Shown here: piece after piece, positions 17,713-28,412 of the stretch | Layout: every line of letters starts with the position of its first letter | How positions within the stretch are numbered: the stretch's first letter is position 1 | Source of the DNA: PALSA-612 sp963711315 | Lineage (GTDB): Bacteria > Actinomycetota > Thermoleophilia > Gaiellales > Gaiellaceae | Length of the DNA stretch: 64,000 bases | Assembly (NCBI GenBank): GCA_963711315.1 | Contig: CAVQDQ010000003.1 | Coordinates: forward strand, 124,001 to 188,000 | Direction of reading: 5' to 3' | Notes under the pieces: generated by a model | Databases searched by the model: none | Told to the model about the DNA's origin: nothing | The model's input: only the letters and a program-made list of their open reading frames with translations | Translations under genes and position numbers: made by a program

Positions 17713-17770
17713 GGTTCATACCCTCCGAAGTGGTCGCAAAGCCATTCGCGATGGATATGAACTGCCCCAC
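17660..17770 (-). CDS. possible 36-residue leader ORF of the Tet(M)-like gene
   Basis: GTG 17770 follows a near-ideal ribosome site (GGAAAGGAG, five-base spacing) and opens a 36-codon frame (VGQFISIANGFATTSEG...) that ends at TAA 17660, inside the GTPase gene and out of frame with it. Antibiotic-inducible ribosomal-protection and methylase genes are often controlled by such leaders through attenuation. The overlap with the gene start at 17712 would couple the two. No mRNA pairing model was computed. Confidence 0.35.
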   Translation of the reverse strand: MGQFISIANGFATTSEGMNLAATNAQPGNPGACRRR

Positions 17771-17864
17771 GTACGCTCCTTTCCTGGTCGGCGCTTACGG
17801 CCGCAGTAAAGCACAGTCGCCGGGCGCGACAGATGTTTGCCGCCTCGTTACAGACGGCGCAAGA

Positions 17865-18970
17865 TCACGCCGACGCGCCGTGCTCCTCCGCCCAACGGCG
17901 CCCGAAGGCGATGCGCTCGGGAACTGTCGGATGGGAGAACAGCGCGTAGTACAGGGCTCTGGGCGGGTCGAGGTCGGAAAGGTTGGCGAGCGCGAGCGTC
18001 CGGAACGTGTCCTCGAAGACTGTTTCATCGCCAGTGAGGTCGAGCGCGAAGCGGTCAGCCGTCCGCTCCCAGTTGCGGGAGACCGCGGTTCCGATTGGCA
18101 GCGCGATGAGCCGGAGCGCCGCCGCCAGAAGCAGGACGAGCGGGATCTCTGTCGCCTCGGGCGTACCAACGACCACCCAGAGGAAGAGGACGAACGTCGC
18201 GATCGACGCCATGGCCAGCAGCGTCGCCTTCAGCACGTGGCGCGCCCGTCGGTGACCGAGCTCATGGGCGACCACGAGCTTCACCCCCGCCGGAGACGAC
18301 TGCTGGAGGAGCGTGTCGAAGAGGACGACGCGCCTTGTCCCACCGACGCCGGAGACGTACGCATTGACCTTCTTCGTGCGCCGGCTCGCATCGGCTACGA
18401 GGACGTCGCGGACGGGAGCACCGGCGCGGTCGGCCAGGTCCCGCAGCTCACGGGCGAGCGTCTCGTCGTCGAGCGGCTGGAAGCGGTTGAAGATCGGCTC
18501 GATGACGAGGGGCGCGAGGAAAGACACGAACAGCACGAACAGCGCGCCCGCCCCCGCGGCGGCGACAGCCCACCAGTCCGGAAACCACCGTCCGAGGGCC
18601 ACGAGCCCGACGAGCAGCGGCACGCCAGAACGAGCGAGACTGCGAGCGCCTTCAGCCCATCGGCAAGCCACGCTCGCGACGACTGCGTCGAGAACCCCCA
18701 CCGACGTTCGCGGCGATAGCCGACGACGTACGCGAGCGGCAGTCTCGCGAGCCAGGGCAGGACGACTGCGAGGGCCGCGATCAGGGTTGCCGCGAGCCAC
18801 CACCGTCGGTCGGCAAACTCGGGCCCGATGGCAGCGAGGAGCGCGAGAACGCCGAGACCGATCACGGTGTTCGCAGCCCACGCTACGTACCCGGGCCGGT
18901 GGTAACTGGTTGCCTTCTCTACCTGCTCTCGCCCGAACAGCTCCTCCGCCAGGGCATGTGACGACACCAT
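17865..18970 (-). CDS. M48-family membrane metalloprotease (Ste24/HtpX type), one frameshift
   Basis: Starting at ATG 18970 (MVSSHALAEELFGREQVEKA), the protein has several hydrophobic helices, then, after a frame change near 18627, the CAAX-protease-like core: PLVIEPIFNRFQPL, KVNAYVSGVGGTRRVVLFDT, the zinc motif HELGH, and the downstream ENWERTADRFAL-type segment (here RNWERTADRFALDL) that supplies the third ligand. Length after joining is about 368 residues. Such proteases act on membrane or prenylated proteins or in quality control. It sits just downstream of the chaperone operon on the same strand. Confidence 0.8.
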
Positions 18971-19018
18971 GCGGTAATCACAGCAGCACTCCCTAGACTC
19001 CGCACGCGCGAAGCTCGC

Positions 19019-21481
<2,463 letters not shown>

Positions 21482-21483
21482 CT

Positions 21484-21864
21484 TCAGCCCTGCTTCCTGG
21501 GGAGCCGCAGCTCGCGCTGCGCCTGCGAGTAGAGAACCACCTCTCGCCGGTATTGCCTGTGCACCGACTGGACGGCGTCGCCCATCTCCCGCTCCAGGCG
21601 GTCGAGTCGCTGGCGCAGAGCCGCGACCTGGTCCTCGAGCGCGAGCACGCGCCGCACGCCCGCGAGGTTGAGCCCGAGCTCGGTCGTCAGCCGCTGGATC
21701 TCGCGCAGCCGCTCGAGGTCGTGCTCGGAATACAGGCGTGTGCCGCCGGGCGTCCGACCGGGACGGACGAGCCCCTTCGTCTCGTAGATGCGCAGCGTCT
21801 GCGGGTGCATGCCGACGATCTCGGCGGCGACAGAGATCATGTAGCGCGGTCGCTGATCGGTCAC
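21484..21864 (-). CDS. hspR: heat-shock repressor HspR (MerR family)
   Basis: The 126-residue protein has an N-terminal MerR-type winged helix (MISVAAEIVGMHPQTLRIYE, then GLVRPGRTPGGTRLYSE) and a C-terminal coiled coil. HspR with DnaK as co-repressor binds inverted-repeat HAIR operators before dnaK, clpB and hsp genes in actinobacteria. The GTG start overlaps the dnaJ stop (GTGA). Two candidate operators in this window (25363-25392 and 57596-57625) match the HAIR layout. Confidence 0.93.
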   Translation of the reverse strand: MTDQRPRYMISVAAEIVGMHPQTLRIYETKGLVRPGRTPGGTRLYSEHDLERLREIQRLTTELGLNLAGVRRVLALEDQVAALRQRLDRLEREMGDAVQSVHRQYRREVVLYSQAQRELRLPRKQG

Positions 21865-22976
21865 GAGAACGCCTTCTCTCTCGGATCCTCCCGCGACACC
21901 TCGCGCAGCTGCTCGACCGCTTCGCGCTCGGCCTTGGAGAGCTTTGACGGCACCGTCACGCGCACCCGCGCGATGAGGTCGCCGCGTCCCGAGCCCTTGA
22001 GCTTCGGCATGCCGCGACCCTTGATCCGCAGGAGCTTGCCGTCCTGGGTGCCGGGCGGCACCTTGAGCGAGACGCGTCCGTCCGGTGTCGGCACTTCGAC
22101 GGTCGCGCCGAGCGCCGCTTCCGGGTAGGTAACCGGAACCTCCATCTCGAGGTCGGCGTCGCCCCTCCGGCTGAACAGCTTTGACGGCGCCACGCGCGTG
22201 ACGACGTAGAGGTCTCCAGCGGGCGCGCCGCCGTAACCAGCCTCGCCCTTGCCGCGCAGGCGAATGCGCGTGCCGTCCTTTACCCCGGCAGGGATCTTCA
22301 CCTTGAAGCGGCGCGTGCGCTGCTCCCGCCCCGTGCCGCGGCACGTCGGGCAGGGATCCTCGATCACCGTGCCGTTCCCGCGGCAGCGTGGGCACGGCTG
22401 CGAGAGTGCGAACAGCCCCTGCGCCTCCGAGACGACACCACGGCCGCCGCACTGGGGACAGGTCCTGGGCGCCGTGCCCGGCTTCGCTCCCGATCCCTTG
22501 CACGTCGAGCATGCCGAGTCGAGGCTGACCGGAATCGTCGTCTCCAGGCCGCGCAACGCGTCCTCGAACGAAAGGTTGAGCTCGACCTCCACGTCCTGGC
22601 CGCGCCGGCCGCGTGACGACTGCGCCCGCCTGCCGCCGCGACGGTCGCCGAAGATCCCGCCCAGCAGGTCGCCGAGATCGCCGAAGTCGCCGAAGTCGAA
22701 CGTGAACGAGCCGCCCGGCCCGAACTCGGGGCGGCCGCTCGGCGAGCCCCAGGAGTCGTACTGCTCGCGCTTCTCCGGGTTGGAGAGGACGTCGTAGGCG
22801 GCCTGAACCTCCTTGAACATCTCCTCCGCCTCTTTGTCACCCGGGTTCTTGTCCGGGTGGTACTGCCGCGCGAGCTTGCGGTAGGCCTTCTTGATCTCGT
22901 CCTTCGAGGCGCCTTTTTCGAGGCCGAGCACCTCGTAGAGGTTCTTAGTCGTTCGCGTCGTCACGCTCTTCGCCAC
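21861..22976 (-). CDS. dnaJ: co-chaperone DnaJ
   Basis: A 371-residue type I DnaJ: J domain with YHPDKNPG, a Gly/Phe-rich linker (residues about 75-110), four zinc-finger repeats (CSTCKGSG, CPQCGGRG, CPRCRGNG, CPTCRGTG) and the substrate-binding C-terminal domains. It stimulates DnaK ATP hydrolysis and delivers substrates. The gene as called overlaps the grpE end by 32 bases; a GTG codon four codons in (VTTRTTKNLYEVLG) is an alternative start with less overlap. Confidence 0.95.
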   Translation of the reverse strand: MAKSVTTRTTKNLYEVLGLEKGASKDEIKKAYRKLARQYHPDKNPGDKEAEEMFKEVQAAYDVLSNPEKREQYDSWGSPSGRPEFGPGGSFTFDFGDFGDLGDLLGGIFGDRRGGRRAQSSRGRRGQDVEVELNLSFEDALRGLETTIPVSLDSACSTCKGSGAKPGTAPRTCPQCGGRGVVSEAQGLFALSQPCPRCRGNGTVIEDPCPTCRGTGREQRTRRFKVKIPAGVKDGTRIRLRGKGEAGYGGAPAGDLYVVTRVAPSKLFSRRGDADLEMEVPVTYPEAALGATVEVPTPDGRVSLKVPPGTQDGKLLRIKGRGMPKLKGSGRGDLIARVRVTVPSKLSKAEREAVEQLREVSREDPREKAFS

Positions 22977-23445
22977 CGGCGCTCACGACGACCCGGGCCG
23001 GCCGTAGCACGCGGTCGCCCAGCCGGTACCCCTTCTGGATCACCTCGAGGATCGCGCCCTCCTCGGCCTCGGACGGCTGCGTCAGCAGCGCCTCGTGCTC
23101 GTGCGGGTCGAACCGACCCTCGGTCTCGACTGCGACCAGGCCTTCCTTCTGCAGCACATGCGACAGCTCGCGGTGGACGAGGCGTACTCCCTCCTCGAGC
23201 TTCGCCTCCTCGTGCTCCGCAGCCGCGTCGAGCGCCCGTTCCAGGTCGTCGAGCACGGGAAGGAGCTCCTTCACGAGCCGCTCGTGCGCACGTGCGATCA
23301 GCGACTCCTGATCACGCGCTATGCGCTTGCGGAAATTGTCGAAGTCGGCGGCGACACGCTGGAGGTCGGCGATGGCGCTGTCCCTCGCCGCCTCCAGCTC
23401 CTTCAGCTGCTGCTCGAGGCCCGCCTTGGCCTGAGGCTCCTTCAC
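22945..23445 (-). CDS. grpE: nucleotide-exchange factor GrpE
   Basis: The 166-residue protein has the long N-terminal coiled coil and the family core DFDNFRKRIARDQESL, followed by LPVLDDLERALDAA and the C-terminal beta domain (GYRLGDRVLRPARVVVSAG). GrpE promotes ADP release from DnaK. Its start overlaps the dnaK stop. Confidence 0.94.
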   Translation of the reverse strand: MKEPQAKAGLEQQLKELEAARDSAIADLQRVAADFDNFRKRIARDQESLIARAHERLVKELLPVLDDLERALDAAAEHEEAKLEEGVRLVHRELSHVLQKEGLVAVETEGRFDPHEHEALLTQPSEAEEGAILEVIQKGYRLGDRVLRPARVVVSAGGEERDDAND

Positions 23446-25334
23446 TTCTCGTCCTCGACGACCTCGTAGTCGGCGTCCTCGACGACCTCCTCGTCGCCCG
23501 CGACGCCGTCTCCTGAAGCGGCCCCGTCAGCCGCGCCTTCGGCGCCCGCCTTCGCGTACACCGCCTCGGCCAGCGAGTGCGAGGCCTCGACGAGCGCGTC
23601 GGTCTTCGCCTTCACGTCAGCCAGGTCGGAGCCCTTGAGCGCCTCGTTCAGCTCCATGATCCGGCCCTCGATCGTCGCGGCGACCGACTCGTCGAGCGCC
23701 TCGCGATTCTCCTTGAGCGCCTTCTCGGTCTGGTAGACGAGATTCTCGGCCATGTTCTTCGCGTCGGCGAGCTCTCGCATCGCATGCGCCTCGCCCGCGT
23801 GCTCTTCGGCCTCCTTCATCATCCGCTCGACCTCCTCGGGCTTGAGGCCGGAGCCACCCTCGATGCGGACCTGCTGCTCGTTGCCCGTGCCCAGGTCCTT
23901 CGCGGAGACGTTGATGATGCCGTTCGCGTCGATGTCGAAGGTGACCTCGACCTGCGGCATTCCGCGTGGCGCCGGCGGGATGCCGACCAGCTGGAACTTG
24001 CCAAGGGTCTTGTTGTAGAGCGCCATCTCCGACTCGCCCTGGAGCACATGGATCTCGACCGACGGCTGGTTGTCCTCCGCCGTCGAGAACACTTCCGACT
24101 TGCGGTTGGGGATCGTAGTGTTCTTCTCGATGAGCTTCGTGAAGACACCGCCCTTCGTCTCGATGCCGAGCGACAGTGGCGTCACGTCGAGCAGGAGGAC
24201 GTCCTTCACCTCACCGCGCATGACGCCCGCCTGGATGGCGGCGCCGACGGCGACCACCTCGTCCGGGTTGACGCCCTTGTGCGGCTCCTTGCCGAGCAGC
24301 TCCGTGACCTTCTCCTGCACGGCCGGCATGCGCGTCATCCCCCCGACGAGCACGACGTGCTCGATGGCCGACGCGTCGAGGCCGGCGTCCTTGATGACCT
24401 GCTTCGTCGGGCCGACGGTTCGCTCCAGGAGATCTGCGGTCAGCTCGAGCAGCTTCGCCCGCGTGAGCTGCATGTCGAGGTGCTTCGGCCCCTCGGCGAT
24501 GAACGGCAGGTTGATCTGCGTCGTCATCGTCGAGGAGAGCTCGATCTTTGCCTTCTCCGCTGCGTCGTAGAGCCGTTGCAGCGCGACGGGGTCCTGCGAG
24601 AGGTCGGCGCCGTGATCCTTCTTGAACTCAGCGACGAGCCAGTCGACGACGGCCTTGTCGAAGTTGTCGCCGCCGAGGTGGTTGTCACCCGACGTCGCCT
24701 TGACGTGGAAGGTCCCGTCGCCGAGCTCGAGCACGGACACGTCGAAGGTGCCGCCGCCGAGGTCGAAGACGAGGATCGTCTGGTCGGCCTCCTTGTCGAG
24801 CCCGTAAGCGAGTGATGCGGCCGTGGGCTCGTTGATGATGCGGAGGACGTTGAGGCCGGCGATCTTGCCGGCGTCTTTCGTCGCCTCGCGCTGGGCGTTG
24901 TTGAAGTACGCGGGGACGGTGATGACGGCGTCCGTGACCTCCTCGCCGAGGTACGCCTCCGCGTCCGTCTTGAGCTTCTGGAGGATCATCGCGGAGATCT
25001 CCGGCGGCGCGTACTCCTTGCCGCCCGCCTTCACGCGCACGTCCTCGTTCGGGCCCTTCGTGACCTCGTAGGGGACGATCGTCATCTCCTCCGAGACCTC
25101 GTCGAACTTCCGGCCCATGAAGCGCTTGATCGAGAAGATCGTGTTCTGCGGGTTCGTGACCTGCTGGCGCTTCGCAGGCGCGCCGACGAGCCGCTGGCCG
25201 TCCTTCGTGAACGCTACGACGGACGGCGTCGTCCGCCCGCCTTCTGCGTTCGGGATAACGGCGGGCTCGCCGCCTTCGATCGCCGCCATGCACGAGTTCG
25301 TCGTGCCCAGGTCGATACCGATCACCTTGCCCAT
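23442..25334 (-). CDS. dnaK: chaperone DnaK (Hsp70)
   Basis: A full-length 630-residue Hsp70: phosphate loop IGIDLGTTNS, connect motifs (FDLGGGTFDVSVLEL, VGGMTRMPAVQ), linker DVLLLDVTPLSLG, substrate-binding beta domain and helical lid with a Gly/Ala/acidic tail. It is first in the operon dnaK-grpE-dnaJ-hspR-clpB. A strong ribosome site (AGAAGGAGAGAG) precedes the ATG, and a HAIR-like operator overlies the promoter. Confidence 0.97.
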   Translation of the reverse strand: MGKVIGIDLGTTNSCMAAIEGGEPAVIPNAEGGRTTPSVVAFTKDGQRLVGAPAKRQQVTNPQNTIFSIKRFMGRKFDEVSEEMTIVPYEVTKGPNEDVRVKAGGKEYAPPEISAMILQKLKTDAEAYLGEEVTDAVITVPAYFNNAQREATKDAGKIAGLNVLRIINEPTAASLAYGLDKEADQTILVFDLGGGTFDVSVLELGDGTFHVKATSGDNHLGGDNFDKAVVDWLVAEFKKDHGADLSQDPVALQRLYDAAEKAKIELSSTMTTQINLPFIAEGPKHLDMQLTRAKLLELTADLLERTVGPTKQVIKDAGLDASAIEHVVLVGGMTRMPAVQEKVTELLGKEPHKGVNPDEVVAVGAAIQAGVMRGEVKDVLLLDVTPLSLGIETKGGVFTKLIEKNTTIPNRKSEVFSTAEDNQPSVEIHVLQGESEMALYNKTLGKFQLVGIPPAPRGMPQVEVTFDIDANGIINVSAKDLGTGNEQQVRIEGGSGLKPEEVERMMKEAEEHAGEAHAMRELADAKNMAENLVYQTEKALKENREALDESVAATIEGRIMELNEALKGSDLADVKAKTDALVEASHSLAEAVYAKAGAEGAADGAASGDGVAGDEEVVEDADYEVVEDEK

Positions 25335-25362
25335 GTGCTCTCTCCTTCTAGGTATTCGTTAT

Positions 25363-25392
25363 GGAAGAAAATCTAAGTGTTAGCGTAGCAAG
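25363..25392 (-). promoter_or_regulatory. HAIR-like HspR operator of the dnaK operon
   Basis: Plus-strand reading is GGAAGAAAA, then TCTAAGT, seven bases, TAGCAAG. On the coding strand this is CTTGCTA-N7-ACTTAGA, the half-site/7-base spacer layout of HAIR (CTTGAGT-N7-ACTCAAG) with changes. The same 30-base arrangement recurs before hsp20. It covers a likely -10 (TTAGAT). Confidence 0.55.
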
Positions 25393-25417
25393 TTACAGTC
25401 GTTAGTGTCCAGCGTTC

Positions 25418-26488
25418 ATGGCCGATCCACGGCTCGCCAGCTACGCGTCGCTGCTCGTGGAGCGGTGCATCGACGTGCAGCCGGGGTGGCAAGTGCTCGT
25501 TCGCACGTCCCCGGCGGCGAGACCCCTCGCGGACGAGGTCGTCGCAGCGATCGCGCGCCGCGGTGCCTACGCCTTGCCGAGGATCGCGTTCGCGCGTTCG
25601 TCTCCGTGGCTGGCGGAAGCGCCCGAGGAGCTGCTGGGGACGCTGCCCGAGATCGCAGCGTACGAGCTCGACCACGCCGACAGCTTCATCGTCATCGACG
25701 CGCCCGAGAACACGCGCGAGGGGTCCGACATCTCGCCCGAGCGCCTCATGTTGCGACAGCAGGCAACTCGGCCGCACGCGGAGCCGTTCTTCGCGGGAGA
25801 GAAGGCTTGGGTCGGCTGCCAGTTCCCGACGCCGGCGCTCGCCCAGGATGCCGGCATGGGCCTCCGTGCATACGAGGACTTCCTCTACGGCGCCGTGTTG
25901 GTGGACTGGGAGGCACTCGCCGAGCGCATGCGCGAGATCGGCGCGCGTTTCGACGCCGCCGGCGAAGTCCGGATCACCGGTGACGGCACCGATCTCACCT
26001 TCAGCCTCGAAGGCCGCTCCGGCCACGTGGATGCGATAGGCGCGAACATGCCCGGCGGCGAGGTCTTCTACAGCCCGGTCGAAGACTCGGCGCAGGGGAC
26101 CGTTGCCTTCTCGGAGTACCCGGCCACCTACGGCGGCCGCGCCGTAGAGAACGTCCGGCTCAGCTTCGAGGGCGGTCGTGTCGTGGATGCGTCGGCCTCG
26201 ATCCACGAGGACTTCCTGCTGACGACGCTCGACACCGACGACGGCGCCCGCGTGCTCGGTGAGTTCGGCATCGGCTGCAATCCGGGCATCCAGAGGCACA
26301 CGCAGAACACCCTCTTCGACGAGAAGATCGAAGGCACGATCCATCTGGCCCTGGGCAACGGCTTCCCGTTCATCGGCGGCACGAACGTCAGCGCCGTCCA
26401 CTGGGACATGGTCAAGAACCTGCGCAGTGGCGGCACGATCGAGCTCGACGGCGAGGTCGTGCAGCGCGACGGGAGCTGGCTGATTTGA
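25418..26488 (+). CDS. M29-family (thermophilic-type) metallo-aminopeptidase, copy 1
   Basis: The 356-residue protein has the AmpS/PepS/AmpT layout. Metal-ligand positions known in Thermus AmpT are visible: Glu in MPGGEVFYSPVED, Glu in GEFGIGCNPG, His in IHLALGNG, and His/Asp in VHWDMVK. It removes N-terminal residues from peptides in the cytoplasm. It starts divergently from dnaK, about 83 bases away. Its stop overlaps the TTG start of a paralogous gene (TTGA), so the two aminopeptidases are probably made in a coupled fashion. Confidence 0.9.
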   Translation: MADPRLASYASLLVERCIDVQPGWQVLVRTSPAARPLADEVVAAIARRGAYALPRIAFARSSPWLAEAPEELLGTLPEIAAYELDHADSFIVIDAPENTREGSDISPERLMLRQQATRPHAEPFFAGEKAWVGCQFPTPALAQDAGMGLRAYEDFLYGAVLVDWEALAERMREIGARFDAAGEVRITGDGTDLTFSLEGRSGHVDAIGANMPGGEVFYSPVEDSAQGTVAFSEYPATYGGRAVENVRLSFEGGRVVDASASIHEDFLLTTLDTDDGARVLGEFGIGCNPGIQRHTQNTLFDEKIEGTIHLALGNGFPFIGGTNVSAVHWDMVKNLRSGGTIELDGEVVQRDGSWLI

Positions 26489-27564
26489 GAGATCCCCGAG
26501 TCGAGGCGTACGCGAAGCTGCTCGTCGAGCGCTGTCTCGACGTCCAGCCTGGCTGGGAGGTGCTCATCCGCTCGACGCCGCTCGCCCGCCCACTGCTCGA
26601 CGAGCTCGAGCGCCAGATCGCGCGGCGCGGCGCCTACGCGGTCATGCGCATCAACTGGTCGCTCTGGCCGATCGACCACGTCTGGGTAGCGGACGCTCCC
26701 GAGCAGCTGCTCGGCGAGCTGGCGGACATCGATCGCTTCGCGTGCGAACGGATGGATGCACGGATCACGCTCGACGCCCCTGAGAACACTCGTGCCCAGG
26801 CCGATCTCACGCCCGAGAGGCGCTCACTCGCCAACACAGCCGCGCGGGTCTTCTACAGGCGAACCATGTCCGCGGAGATGCCGTGGGTGAGCTGCCAGTA
26901 CCCGACGAACGCCCTCGCGCAGGAGGCCGGGCTGACGCTCGACCAGCTGACGGACATCGTCTTCGACGCGTGCCTACTCGACTGGGACGCCGAAGGCGAG
27001 CGCATGCGCCACTACGCCAACCGGTTCGACGCCGCCGCCGAGATCCGGATCGTCGGCGAAGGCACCGATCTCACGATCTCGCTCGACGGCCGCCACGGCG
27101 AAGTCGACGACGGTCGCAAGAACATGCCGGGCGGGGAGTTCTTTTTCGCGCCTGTGGAGAGCTCTGCCAGCGGCGTGATCACGTTCTCCGAGTACCCGGC
27201 GGTACACGAGGGACACGAGTTGGAGGGCGTCCGGCTCGAGTTCGACGGCGGCAAGGTCGTGGCGGCGTCGGCGAGCCGCGGCGAGGAGACCCTGATAGCC
27301 ATCCTCGACCGGGACGAGGGCGCAAGACGGATCGGGGAGCTCGGTATCGGCTGCAACCCGGGCATTACGCGTTACATGAAGAACACCCTCTTCGACGAGA
27401 AGATGGACGGGTCCATCCACCTCGCCCTGGGCCAGAGCTACACGTTCCTGGGCGGCCAGAACACGAGCACGATCCACTGGGACATCGTCAAGGACCTGCG
27501 TTCGGGCGGCCGCATCGAGCTCGACGGGCAGGTCGTACAGCAGGACGGAGCCTGGAGCATTTGA
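26485..27564 (+). CDS. M29-family metallo-aminopeptidase, copy 2
   Basis: A 359-residue paralogue of the preceding gene, with matching blocks: MPGGEFFFAPVESS, GELGIGCNPG, IHLALGQSYTFLGG and IHWDIVKDLRSGG. All five expected metal ligands are present. Start TTG 26485 overlaps the previous stop, and its own stop overlaps the TTG of the ATP-grasp gene in the same way. The tandem suggests either duplication with different peptide specificity or a heteromeric enzyme. Confidence 0.9.
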   Translation: MRDPRVEAYAKLLVERCLDVQPGWEVLIRSTPLARPLLDELERQIARRGAYAVMRINWSLWPIDHVWVADAPEQLLGELADIDRFACERMDARITLDAPENTRAQADLTPERRSLANTAARVFYRRTMSAEMPWVSCQYPTNALAQEAGLTLDQLTDIVFDACLLDWDAEGERMRHYANRFDAAAEIRIVGEGTDLTISLDGRHGEVDDGRKNMPGGEFFFAPVESSASGVITFSEYPAVHEGHELEGVRLEFDGGKVVAASASRGEETLIAILDRDEGARRIGELGIGCNPGITRYMKNTLFDEKMDGSIHLALGQSYTFLGGQNTSTIHWDIVKDLRSGGRIELDGQVVQQDGAWSI

Positions 27565-28388
27565 CGCGCGTCGCGCTGGCGACGTGTGCCGAGATTCCAG
27601 AGCTGGAGCCCGACGACCGGCTCCTCCTCCCCGCTCTCGCCGCTCACGGCATCGAGGGCGTTCCCGCAGTCTGGGACGACGACGCTGTCAAGTGGAACAC
27701 GTTCTCCCTCGTCGTCCTGCGCTCAACGTGGGACTACGCGGAGCGGCGCGACGAGTTCCTGCGATGGGCAACGTCGCTGCCACGCGTGGTCAACGACGTG
27801 CCGCTGCTCGAGTGGAACACCGACAAGCGCTATCTCGAGCGGCTCGAAGCTGCCGGAGTTCCGATCGTTCCGACCCGCTTCGTCGAGCCTGGCTCCACGT
27901 TCGAGTCTCCGTCCGAGCCTTTCGTCGTCAAGCCGTCGGTCTCTGCCGGTGGGCGCCGATCCGCATGGTTCACGCCCGAGCAGACCGACGCTGCGCTCAC
28001 ACTCGTGGCTCGAATCCAGGCCGCAGGCGAGACGGCGATGATCCAGCCCCACCTCGCCGATGCGGAGGAGAAGGCGCTCGTCTACATCGATGGCGCGTAC
28101 TCGCATGCGCTGCGACGTCGCGCGCCACTACCCGCAGGCGGTGAGCGCGAGGTCTTCTATCTCGACGAAGAACTCGCCGCCGCCGACGCGACTGCACAAG
28201 AACGCAAGACGGCTGAAGCAGCGCTCGCCTGCGCTCCCGGCCAGCCTCTCTATGCCCGGGTCGATCTGCTCGCCGGCGCAGTGCTCGAGCTGGAGCTGAC
28301 GGAGCCGTCGCTCTACCTCCAGTTCGGCGACGGCAGCGCCGACCGCCTCGCCCGCGCGATCTCGACGTGTCTGGCATCGGAACCCTGA
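27561..28388 (+). CDS. ATP-grasp family enzyme (uncharacterised ligase)
   Basis: From TTG 27561 a 275-residue protein: N-terminal segment with VVLRSTWDYAERRDEFLRW, an ATP-grasp linker region (TDKRYLERLEAAGVPIVPT), the nucleotide-binding lysine strand FVVKPSVSAGGRRS and the catalytic end (LYARVDLLAGAVLELELTEP), whose Asp/Glu residues would bind Mg-ATP. ATP-grasp enzymes join a carboxylate to an amine through an acyl-phosphate. The RSTWDY type resembles the group that includes D-cycloserine synthetase-like and glutathione-synthetase-like proteins. Coupling to two aminopeptidases suggests a small-peptide substrate; this is inference. Confidence 0.7.
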   Translation: MTRVALATCAEIPELEPDDRLLLPALAAHGIEGVPAVWDDDAVKWNTFSLVVLRSTWDYAERRDEFLRWATSLPRVVNDVPLLEWNTDKRYLERLEAAGVPIVPTRFVEPGSTFESPSEPFVVKPSVSAGGRRSAWFTPEQTDAALTLVARIQAAGETAMIQPHLADAEEKALVYIDGAYSHALRRRAPLPAGGEREVFYLDEELAAADATAQERKTAEAALACAPGQPLYARVDLLAGAVLELELTEPSLYLQFGDGSADRLARAISTCLASEP

Positions 28389-28412
28389 TCGCGCACGGTC
28401 GGAGAATCTGTA

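Noticed and set aside
23577..24815. 412-codon plus-strand ORF opposite dnaK, and similar long antisense ORFs (17730-18719, 10438-11646, 42412-43737, 59933-61429)
   Set aside because: They are Arg/Leu/Asp-rich chance frames opposite real genes in GC-rich DNA, with no family features or ribosome sites.
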